A model generated the notes under the pieces. It saw only the letters and a program-made list of their open reading frames with translations. It was not told the DNA's origin and ran no database searches. A stretch of DNA of 6,545 nt from VFZP01 sp043755595 (GTDB lineage: Bacteria > Acidobacteriota > Terriglobia > Bryobacterales > Bryobacteraceae). Below, one piece after another: positions 1 to 5,930 of the stretch; position 1 is the stretch's first letter; every line of letters starts with the position of its first letter. The position numbers were made by a program, and so were the translations under genes. The stretch covers positions 1-6,545 of the forward strand of contig JAYUSQ010000104.1 in NCBI GenBank assembly GCA_043755595.1. Reading direction: 5' to 3'.

Positions 1-90
1 CAGGCTCACCCCGCATTCGAATCAATTCCTGCCCTCAGGCTCACCCCGCATTGGAATCGACATCTGGTTTCAGGCTCATCACGCATTGGA
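1..90. repeat. Three 35-bp-spaced direct repeats
   Basis: Copies lie at 1-23, 36-58 and 71-90. The conserved block is about 20 bp and the intervening 12-15 bp differ between copies, so this is a set of evenly spaced binding-site-like blocks rather than a plain tandem duplication. Copy 3, nearest the downstream gene, is the most diverged, with changes at its 9th and 11th bases. Only three units are visible and the spacers are far too short for a CRISPR array. The array may continue to the left of the window. Confidence 0.85.
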
Positions 91-92
91 CA
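1..92. mobile_element. Probable terminus of an IS21-family insertion sequence (element extends left of window)
   Basis: Three direct repeats begin at 1, 36 and 71, an exact 35-bp period, and share the core CAGGCTCACCCCGCATT. Copies 1 and 2 match at 22 of 23 bases; copy 3 matches copy 2 at 18 of 20. Read on the minus strand, the outermost copy begins TGTCCAATGCG at position 92. The three units are then 19-nt blocks of the type CCAATGCGGGGTGAGCCTG separated by 16 nt. IS21-family elements are known to start with TG and to carry several copies of a terminal repeat near each end, thought to be transposase-binding sites, which is the basis of this call. No transposase gene lies in the window, and neither the other end nor a target duplication can be seen, so the family assignment is inference. 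Alternatives are a degenerate intergenic direct repeat or an array of regulator-binding sites. Confidence 0.5.
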
Positions 93-102
93 ATACTCAG
101 GG

Positions 103-132
103 TTGCACTTCAGCCCTCGGAGCCAATATAGT
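103..132 (+). promoter_or_regulatory. Possible sigma-70-like promoter for the three-gene operon
   Basis: TTGCAC at 103-108 (4 of 6 to the -35 consensus) and TATAGT at 127-132 (5 of 6 to the -10 consensus) are separated by 18 bp. They lie in the only non-coding gap upstream of the operon. Transcription would be expected to start near 138-140, only 2-4 nt before the ATG at 142, giving an almost leaderless message. The -35 box lies 11 bp beyond the putative insertion-sequence end. Short consensus matches occur by chance, and there is no experimental support here. Confidence 0.35.
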
Positions 133-141
133 GGGGTCAGC

Positions 142-2478
142 ATGTGTCGTCTCCCGGTGTCCTTTCTGTTGCTCTCCACGCTGCTGAGCGCCGCCCAAGC
201 GCAGGCGTCAGGGGATCGCCCAGCGGTCGTCAAGAAGTATTGCGCCGGATGTCACAACGCCAAGATGAAATCGGGTGGTCTGGTGCTCGACGCGATCGCG
301 GCCGACAACGTCGCGCAACATCCGCAGGAATGGGAAAAGGTGGTGCGCCGCCTGCGTGCCCGCCAGATGCCGCCTTCGGGATTGCCACGCCCGGATGAGC
401 GTACCTACGCGGCCCTTGTTTCATCGCTTGAAACCTCGCTCGACGCCGCCTCCGCCGTCAAACTGAATCCCGGCCGCACCGACACATTTCGCCGCCTCAA
501 TCGCACCGAGTATCAAAACGCGATCCGCGATCTTCTGGCCGTTGACGTAGACGTCACGTCAATGCTGCCCAGCGACGAAGCCAGCCACGGTTTCGACAAC
601 ATCACGGTCGGCGATCTTTCACCAACGCTGCTTGAGCGCTATCTCGCGGCGGCCCGCAAAATCAGCCGTCTGGCCGTCGGCAGCCCAATCAAATCCCCGG
701 GCGGCGACACTGTCACGCTGCGCCCGGACCTGACTCAGGAAGAGCACTTCGCTGAAATGCCTTTTGGCACGCGTGGCGGCACGCTGTTGAAGCACACGTT
801 TCCGGTCGACGCCGTCTATGAGATTCAACTTCGTCTGGCGCGCGATCGTAATGAACATGTCGAGGGATTAACCGGGACGCATACGATCGACTTGCTTTTC
901 GACGGTGAACGCGTGAAGCAGTTCACGGTGAAGTCGCTGCCACCCGGTGTCGACCATTCACAAGTCGACACCCCTCTTAACTTTCGTATCGCCGTGAAAG
1001 CGGGCCCGCACGTAGTCGGCGCAACGTTTCCCAAGATGCCTTCGACCCTGCTGGAAACCGAACGCCAGCCATATATGGCGCATTTCAATATGGATCGGCA
1101 TCCCCGCATTCAGCCTGCCGTTTATTCGATTTCGGTCAATGGCCCGTATGAAGCCAAGGGATCCGGAGACGCGCCCAGCCGCCAACGGCTCTTCGTGTGC
1201 CGGCCTTCGGATGCGTCCGGCGAAGAAGCCTGCGCAAAACGTGTGCTCGCTAAATTGATGCGCCGCGCCTATCGCCGTCCGGTGGCCGAGCGCGACTTCG
1301 AAGCGCCCATGAAATTTTTCCGTCAGGCGCGCTCGGAAAGCGGGTTCGACGCTGGCATTGAGATGGCGCTCAGCGCGGTGCTGGTCAGCCCCGAGTTTCT
1401 TTTCCGCGTAGAGCAGGACCCCGCCGCCGCCACGCCGGGAGCCGCCTACAAGCTCAGCGATCTTCAACTGGCCTCGCGGCTTTCGTTTTTTATCTGGAGC
1501 AGCATTCCAGACGACGAGCTCCTCGAAGTGGCGGCGAAAGGTGCGTTGTCTACGCCTGCCGTATTAGAGAAACAAGTACGCCGCATGTTGGCCGACCCTC
1601 GCTCACGCGCTCTGGTCACAAACTTCGCCAGCCAGTGGTTGCATTTGCGCAACCTTGAATCGGTTACGCCCGACATGCGCACTTACCCCGACTTCGACGA
1701 CAACCTGCGCCAGGCTTTCCGGCAGGAAACCGAGCTCTTCTTTGAAAGTATCGTGCGCGAAAATCGCAGCGTGCTTGATCTACTGAGCGCCAACTACACC
1801 TTCCTCAATGAGCGCCTTGCCAAACATTACGAAATTCCTGGCGTATACGGCAGCCGTTTCCGCCGGGTCGACTTTGGCGCCGACAACCAACAACGTGGCG
1901 GCCTGCTACGTCACGGCAGCATCCTGACTGTCACCTCTTACGCGACGCGCACCTCGCCTGTCATTCGCGGCAAGTGGGTCCTCGACAATATTCTTGGTAT
2001 CCCGCCGCCTCCGCCGCCCGCCTCCGTTCCCGCTTTGAGCGAGAACACCGGTGTGATTAAAGCGCTGACCATACGCGAACGGCTGGCCCAGCATCGCGCC
2101 AATCCCGCCTGTCATGGTTGCCATCAGCTTATGGACCCAGTCGGTTTTTCTCTAGAGAACTACGACGCCGTCGGCCGCTGGCGGAGCCGCGAAGCAGGAA
2201 CCTCAGCGGCAGTAGACTCAGCCGGAGGCCTGCCGGATGGCAGCAAGTTCGATGGAGTCACCGGTTTGCAACGGGCGATTTTGAATCGGCCGGAACTGTT
2301 TGCCTCGACTCTGACGGAGAAGTTGTTGACTTATGGCTTGGGGCGGGGAACCGAGTACTATGACGCCGCCGCCGTTCGTGGTATTGTGAGCAAGGCGAGG
2401 GCAAGCGAATACCGGTTCTCCTCGTTTATCATTGGAATAGCGGGTAGTGTACCGTTTCAAATGAGGAGGTCGCAATGA
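142..2478 (+). CDS. Secreted c-type-cytochrome-like protein, DUF1587-DUF1595-DUF1592-DUF1588-DUF1585 architecture
   Basis: This is a 778-residue protein of unknown biochemical role, probably periplasmic or surface-located. Residues 1-22 form a Sec-type signal peptide with a leucine-rich core and cleavage probably near AQA. CAGCH at 34-38 in a YCAGCHN context is a c-type haem site. DUF1587 starts at about 116 with FRRLNRTEY. A beta-rich segment of unclear family spans about 209-330. DUF1595 covers about 364-424, DUF1592 about 435-563 and DUF1588 about 586-684. DUF1588 carries a proline run and a second haem-type motif, CHGCH at 657-661, followed by LMDPVGFSLENYDAVGRWR. DUF1585 covers about 695-770 and starts at GLPDGSKFDG. 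The domain order is the usual full one for this family and nothing is truncated. ATG 142 was chosen because the signal peptide follows it at once; an in-frame TTG at 103 would add 13 polar residues. No strong ribosome-binding site precedes ATG 142. Its last 4 nt overlap the DUF1552 gene. Domain names are recalled from family patterns; electron transfer is inferred from the CxxCH motifs only. Confidence 0.9.
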   Translation: MCRLPVSFLLLSTLLSAAQAQASGDRPAVVKKYCAGCHNAKMKSGGLVLDAIAADNVAQHPQEWEKVVRRLRARQMPPSGLPRPDERTYAALVSSLETSLDAASAVKLNPGRTDTFRRLNRTEYQNAIRDLLAVDVDVTSMLPSDEASHGFDNITVGDLSPTLLERYLAAARKISRLAVGSPIKSPGGDTVTLRPDLTQEEHFAEMPFGTRGGTLLKHTFPVDAVYEIQLRLARDRNEHVEGLTGTHTIDLLFDGERVKQFTVKSLPPGVDHSQVDTPLNFRIAVKAGPHVVGATFPKMPSTLLETERQPYMAHFNMDRHPRIQPAVYSISVNGPYEAKGSGDAPSRQRLFVCRPSDASGEEACAKRVLAKLMRRAYRRPVAERDFEAPMKFFRQARSESGFDAGIEMALSAVLVSPEFLFRVEQDPAAATPGAAYKLSDLQLASRLSFFIWSSIPDDELLEVAAKGALSTPAVLEKQVRRMLADPRSRALVTNFASQWLHLRNLESVTPDMRTYPDFDDNLRQAFRQETELFFESIVRENRSVLDLLSANYTFLNERLAKHYEIPGVYGSRFRRVDFGADNQQRGGLLRHGSILTVTSYATRTSPVIRGKWVLDNILGIPPPPPPASVPALSENTGVIKALTIRERLAQHRANPACHGCHQLMDPVGFSLENYDAVGRWRSREAGTSAAVDSAGGLPDGSKFDGVTGLQRAILNRPELFASTLTEKLLTYGLGRGTEYYDAAAVRGIVSKARASEYRFSSFIIGIAGSVPFQMRRSQ
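2464..2470 (+). promoter_or_regulatory. Strong Shine-Dalgarno AGGAGGT for the DUF1552 gene
   Basis: AGGAGGT lies inside the last codons of the upstream cytochrome-like gene, 4 nt before ATG 2475. It fixes the start of the DUF1552 gene. Together with the ATGA stop/start overlap at 2475-2478, it supports coupled translation of the two proteins. Confidence 0.8.
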
Positions 2479-3821
2479 TCGTAACCAGGAAGGCTTTGCC
2501 ACGACGCATGGTTCTCCAAGGGCTTGGCGCGTCGCTCGCTTTGCCGTTGCTTGACGCGATGATTCCGGCGATGACCGCCATGGCCGCCACGCCGGCGAAG
2601 CCGGTCCGTCGCCTGGGCTTTGTTTACATGCCAATGGGATCGACCATTGCGCAATGGACTCCTCCGGGCACGAATGGCAGGCTCGACATACTGTCCCCGG
2701 CGCTCCGCTCGCTGGAAAAGGTGAAGGACCAGGTCACGGTCTTCACCAACATGGAATTGCGCAACGCCTATCCGGGCACGCATGCGACCTCGAACGCAGC
2801 CTTTCTCAGCGCGGCCACGGCAAAGTGGACCGAGAGTAGCGACTATCACTTGGCGACCACGGCCGATCAAGTCGCCGCGCAGCAGATCGGACAGGAAACG
2901 CGCTTGCCCTCGCTTGAACTGTCGATGGATCTCCTCACGACCGTCGGGCAGTGCGACAACGGCTACGCCTGCGTTTACCAGAATAATCTTTCGTGGTCTT
3001 CGCCCACCACGCCGCTTCCGGCCGAAGCACATCCGCGTGTCGCTTTTGAACGCCTCTTCGGCGATGGCGGTTCGGCGGCCGACCGGCGCACCGAATTGCG
3101 TAAGAACGCGAGCCTGCTCGATTGGGTGAGCACCGATATTGCGCGGTTGCAGAACAAGCTTGGCGCCAGCGACCGTAATCGGGTCGCGCAGTATCTCGAC
3201 ACGGTCCGTGAAGTGGAGCGCCGTATCCAAAAAGCGGAATCCGCCGCGGCTGATTCGAAGCTGCCAGATCTCGATCGCCCGGTCGGAGTGCCCGCCGCTT
3301 ACGCCGATCATGCGCGCTTGATGTTCGATCTCCAAGTCCTGGCGCTGCAAGGCGACGTGACGCGCGTGATTACCTTCCAGTTGGCGCGCGAAGCCAGCAC
3401 GCGCACGTATAACGAAATCGGCGTCTCGGAGGCGCATCACCCACTCACGCATAGCGGCGGCGATCCTGAGAAACTCGCCAAGGTTGCGCAGATCAACGCC
3501 TATCACGTTTCGTTGTTCGCCTACTTCCTTGAGAAGCTGAAGGCGACGCCCGATGGCGACGGCACGCTGCTCGATCACTCGGTATACATGTACGGCAGCG
3601 GTATGGGCAATCCCGACAAACACGATCATGTGAATCTGCCAATTCTGGTGGCAGGCGGCGCGGCGGGCCGCATGAAGGGCGGCCGGCATATTCGTTATGC
3701 CGAGCCGGCGCCTCTCTCGAATCTCCACCTGACGCTGCTTGACAAAGTAGGCGTACGCCTTGATGCGTTCGCCGACAGCAAGGGTAAGATCCGTGAACTT
3801 GACGAACCTCTCGCGATTTAG
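2475..3821 (+). CDS. Tat-exported DUF1552 (HXXSHH family) protein
   Basis: This is a 448-residue protein, a normal length for the family, with no established enzymatic activity that I know of. The N-terminus has a twin-arginine-type signal: RR at 10-11 in PRRMVLQGLG, a hydrophobic core (ASLALPLLDAM), then AMAA near 35-38. The mature part starts with the conserved VRRLGFVYMPMGS. Family landmarks include H103 in GTHATSNAAFL, the GYACVYQNNLSW segment, HHPLTHS at 321-327, LLDHS with H368, YGSGMGNPDKHDHVN with H383 and H385, and the C-terminal SNLHLTLLDKVGV. The many conserved histidines and aspartates suggest a metal or haem site, but this is inference. The eponymous H-x-x-S-H-H motif reads H-P-L-T-H-S here, so its last histidine is replaced by S327. 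The gene overlaps the upstream cytochrome-like gene by 4 nt (ATGA) and the downstream ankyrin gene by 29 nt. DUF1592-type and DUF1552 genes are often adjacent in acidobacterial and myxobacterial genomes, so the two proteins probably act together outside the cytoplasm. Confidence 0.9.
   Translation: MIVTRKALPRRMVLQGLGASLALPLLDAMIPAMTAMAATPAKPVRRLGFVYMPMGSTIAQWTPPGTNGRLDILSPALRSLEKVKDQVTVFTNMELRNAYPGTHATSNAAFLSAATAKWTESSDYHLATTADQVAAQQIGQETRLPSLELSMDLLTTVGQCDNGYACVYQNNLSWSSPTTPLPAEAHPRVAFERLFGDGGSAADRRTELRKNASLLDWVSTDIARLQNKLGASDRNRVAQYLDTVREVERRIQKAESAAADSKLPDLDRPVGVPAAYADHARLMFDLQVLALQGDVTRVITFQLAREASTRTYNEIGVSEAHHPLTHSGGDPEKLAKVAQINAYHVSLFAYFLEKLKATPDGDGTLLDHSVYMYGSGMGNPDKHDHVNLPILVAGGAAGRMKGGRHIRYAEPAPLSNLHLTLLDKVGVRLDAFADSKGKIRELDEPLAI
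3780..3784 (+). promoter_or_regulatory. Ribosome-binding site AAGGG supporting the GTG start of the ankyrin gene
   Basis: AAGGG lies 8 nt before GTG 3793, within the end of the DUF1552 gene. The more upstream in-frame candidates, TTG 3760 and ATG 3763, have no comparable purine-rich stretch at the right distance. This favours the GTG. Confidence 0.5.
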
Positions 3822-5292
3822 TTGGGCTCGCCGATGCTGCCTGTCCGGGGCGCTTGCCTTCACGGCGGCTGCGGCTGACACACGTCTCCCCGATGCCGCG
3901 CAACACAAGGATGCGCAGGCCATCCGAGCTTTACTCGCACAACGAGCCGACCCGAACGCCGCGCAGGTGGACGGAGCGACGGCTCTGCACTGGGCTGCAT
4001 CTAACGACGACTTGGCGGCGGCTCAAGCGCTCGTCCGCGCCGGAGCCCAAGTCAAATCGACCAACCGATACGGGGTTACGCCACTTTCGCTCGCCTGCAC
4101 CAATGGCAACGCCGCCATGATCGAACTCCTGATAAAAGCCGGAGCTGACCCGAACGCCATGCTGACGGGCGGGGAGACTGCGCTGATGACGGCAGCGCGG
4201 AGCGGCAATGCCGAGGCGGTCAAGGTTCTGATCGCGGCCGGAGCCGACGTTAAGGTTCGGGAAGACCGCCGGAAGCAAACTCCGCTTATGTGGGCCGCCG
4301 CCGAAGGCCACGTCGAAGTGGTGCTGGCGCTGATCAAAGCCGGTGCCGATGTGAAGGCGCGACTGAGCTCGGGGTTCACTCCGCTGCTGTTTGCCGTGCG
4401 CGAAGGGCGGTCGCGGGTGGTGAACGCACTGCTGGAAGCAGGCGCGGATGTGAACGATGTCATTCAACCGTCTCCGACTGCGGGCCGCCTCTACGGCGCT
4501 GCGCGAACGGGAACCAGCGCGCTGCTCCTGGCCGCCATCAACGGCCATTTTGAACTGGCCGCCCAACTTCTGGACGCGGGTGCGGATCCGAATCACAATG
4601 CCAGCGGTTGGACGGCGCTTCACGCGATCACCGGCGTCCGCAAACCCGGAGGCGGCGACAACAACCCTGCGCCACGCGGTTCCGGTTCGATGACCAGCCT
4701 CCAGTTCATTGAAAAGCTGAAGTCGAAGGGCGCCGACCTCAATGCCCGCATGACCCGGAAGATCAACGTTGGGCTCACGAGCCTCAATACGGTGGGCGCC
4801 ACCGCCTTCTTCCTGGCTGCCCGCAGCGGCGATAGCGAGATGATGCGCACGCTCGCTTCGCTTGGGGCCGATCCATTGATTCCCAACGCCGACAATGCCA
4901 CGCCTCTGATCGCTGCCGCTGGCTTGGGCACGCGATCGCCCGGTGAGGACGCCGGCACTGAGCCGGAAGTGATCGAAGCCGTGAAAGTCGCGCTTGAGCT
5001 CGGCAATAACATTGACGCCGTCGACAAAAATGGCGAAACCGCCATGCACGGCGCGGCCTACAAAAATTTACCGGGTGTGGTGTTGCTATTGGCGCAGCGC
5101 GGGGCGAAGCCCGAAGTGTGGAACCAGAAGAACAAGCAGGGCTGGACGCCGCTGACGATCGCGCTAGGATACCGGTTCGGGAACTACAAACCTTCGCCTG
5201 TGACGATTGAAGCTTTTCACCAGGTGATGAAAGCTGCCGGGATCCCGATTCCTACCGGGCCGATCGTCGCTCAATCTAAAGGCGAGCAGTGA
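3793..5292 (+). CDS. Exported ankyrin-repeat protein
   Basis: This is a 499-residue protein made almost wholly of ankyrin repeats, so a protein-binding scaffold rather than an enzyme. Residues 1-28 form an export signal: arginines 8, 13 and 14, the short core CCLSGALAFTAAAA, and cleavage near A28/D29. The RRCCL context could suit Sec or Tat. About 12 repeats follow, each with a TPL/TALH-type helix start and a GADxN-type turn. A partial repeat starts at about 29, then repeats start near 60, 93, 126, 160, 193, 239, 271, 334, 367, 413 and 449. Four sites carry inserts: after repeat 6 (about 223-238), inside repeat 8 (RKPGGGDNNPAPRG, about 284-297), in repeat 10 and in the last repeat. The C-terminus is a short polar tail. 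GTG 3793 was chosen for its AAGGG site and immediate signal peptide; ATG 3763 in the same frame would add 10 residues. The start overlaps the DUF1552 gene by 29 nt in another frame, so it is the third gene of the same operon. The binding partner is unknown; the operon suggests one of the two upstream products. Confidence 0.88.
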   Translation: MNLTNLSRFSWARRCCLSGALAFTAAAADTRLPDAAQHKDAQAIRALLAQRADPNAAQVDGATALHWAASNDDLAAAQALVRAGAQVKSTNRYGVTPLSLACTNGNAAMIELLIKAGADPNAMLTGGETALMTAARSGNAEAVKVLIAAGADVKVREDRRKQTPLMWAAAEGHVEVVLALIKAGADVKARLSSGFTPLLFAVREGRSRVVNALLEAGADVNDVIQPSPTAGRLYGAARTGTSALLLAAINGHFELAAQLLDAGADPNHNASGWTALHAITGVRKPGGGDNNPAPRGSGSMTSLQFIEKLKSKGADLNARMTRKINVGLTSLNTVGATAFFLAARSGDSEMMRTLASLGADPLIPNADNATPLIAAAGLGTRSPGEDAGTEPEVIEAVKVALELGNNIDAVDKNGETAMHGAAYKNLPGVVLLLAQRGAKPEVWNQKNKQGWTPLTIALGYRFGNYKPSPVTIEAFHQVMKAAGIPIPTGPIVAQSKGEQ

Positions 5293-5297
5293 GGCGG

Positions 5298-5930
5298 CTA
5301 GGACAGTAACTGGCCGGGCTGATCGATCCAATAGTCCGGATGGAACTGGGCCATTTCGGTTTGGTTTCCGTAGCCCCATCGCACGGCGCAGGTCTTCACG
5401 CCCGCCCGTCGGCCTGCTTCCATATCGGGCCCTGAGTCACCCACCATCAAACACTCTTCTGGACGTGCGCCAAGCGCTGCCACTGCCCGCAGAATCACGT
5501 CTGGCTCGGGTTTGCTGGGGAAACCGTCCGTTCCCTGCACATGGTCGAAATGGGTGCGCAACCCGAATTGCTCAAGTAGGAGACCCGTAGTCGGCGTGCC
5601 TTTGGTGGTGGCGGTTGATTTGCGCCCGGGCAGCGATGAAACCATCTCGATCACGCCTGGGTAAAGCCGGGTATTCTGGTGGCCCCGAGCCAGATAGATG
5701 GCCCGATATTCCACCACCAGTCGATCGTGCCGCTCACGAGTCCATTCAGGCAGCAGATGCTCGAAGAGATCAATCAGATGCCGCCCGATGTAGCTGCGCA
5801 AAAAGTCCAGCGGCACTTGGTTCTGACGAGTACGCGCCAGGGCCTGACTGATCGCAGCCGTGATGTCTGGAGCCGAGTCCAGGAGCGTACCGTCGACATC
5901 GAACAAATAATATGGAAAGCGAGGGATCAC
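5298..5930 (-). CDS. gph: HAD-superfamily phosphatase, phosphoglycolate phosphatase (Gph) type
   Basis: This is a 210-residue cytoplasmic haloacid-dehalogenase-fold hydrolase, expected to remove phosphate from a small phosphorylated metabolite. All four HAD motifs are visible. Motif I is FDVDGTLLD with nucleophile D11 and acid/base D13. Motif II is the TTKG segment with T108. Motif III is K140 in SKPEPD. Motif IV is VGDSGPDMEAG with D165 and D169. The stretch between motif I and about residue 85 is a helical cap of the size seen in Gph and beta-phosphoglucomutase-like proteins. Length is normal for Gph. The start is GTG, overlapping the TGA of ftsH by 4 nt (GTGA); no clear Shine-Dalgarno precedes it, so translation probably depends on ribosomes finishing ftsH. 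Substrate cannot be read from sequence: 2-phosphoglycolate is the default guess, and pyrophosphatase (PpaX-like) or sugar-phosphate phosphatase activity is possible. The gene ends 5 bp from the convergent ankyrin gene. Confidence 0.85.
   Translation of the reverse strand: MIPRFPYYLFDVDGTLLDSAPDITAAISQALARTRQNQVPLDFLRSYIGRHLIDLFEHLLPEWTRERHDRLVVEYRAIYLARGHQNTRLYPGVIEMVSSLPGRKSTATTKGTPTTGLLLEQFGLRTHFDHVQGTDGFPSKPEPDVILRAVAALGARPEECLMVGDSGPDMEAGRRAGVKTCAVRWGYGNQTEMAQFHPDYWIDQPGQLLS

Noticed and set aside
1..90. Evenly spaced repeats as a possible CRISPR array
   Set aside because: Only three units are present, the variable segments are just 12-15 bp, and the third repeat is diverged at several bases. 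There are no cas genes. A transposon end fits better.
103..141. TTG 103 as the start of the cytochrome-like gene
   Set aside because: It would put 13 polar residues before an otherwise ideal signal peptide, and it coincides with the candidate -35 box. ATG 142 is more plausible.
958..1467. 169-residue minus-strand open frame inside the cytochrome-like gene
   Set aside because: It lies wholly within a conserved multidomain coding region on the other strand and shows no recognisable motif.
3760..3792. TTG 3760 or ATG 3763 as the ankyrin start
   Set aside because: Both give longer overlaps with the DUF1552 gene and a longer arginine-containing leader without a good ribosome-binding site. GTG 3793 has AAGGG at 8 nt. 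ATG 3763 cannot be fully excluded.
2457..3923. 488-residue open frame on the minus strand opposite the DUF1552 gene
   Set aside because: It is the antisense shadow of a GC-rich gene with clear family motifs on the plus strand. The translation is rich in Arg/His/Gly and resembles no protein family I know.
3931..5049. 372-residue open frame on the minus strand opposite the ankyrin gene
   Set aside because: It is the antisense of regularly repeated ankyrin codons. Its repetitiveness mirrors the plus-strand repeats and it has no start signal or domain of its own.
5314..5339. Hairpin CCGGGCT / AGTCCGG (7 bp with one G-U pair, 12-nt loop) just past the ankyrin stop codon
   Set aside because: The stem is short, the loop is long, no T-run follows, and the bases code for the end of the phosphatase. 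It is too weak to call a terminator, though it could slow the polymerase.
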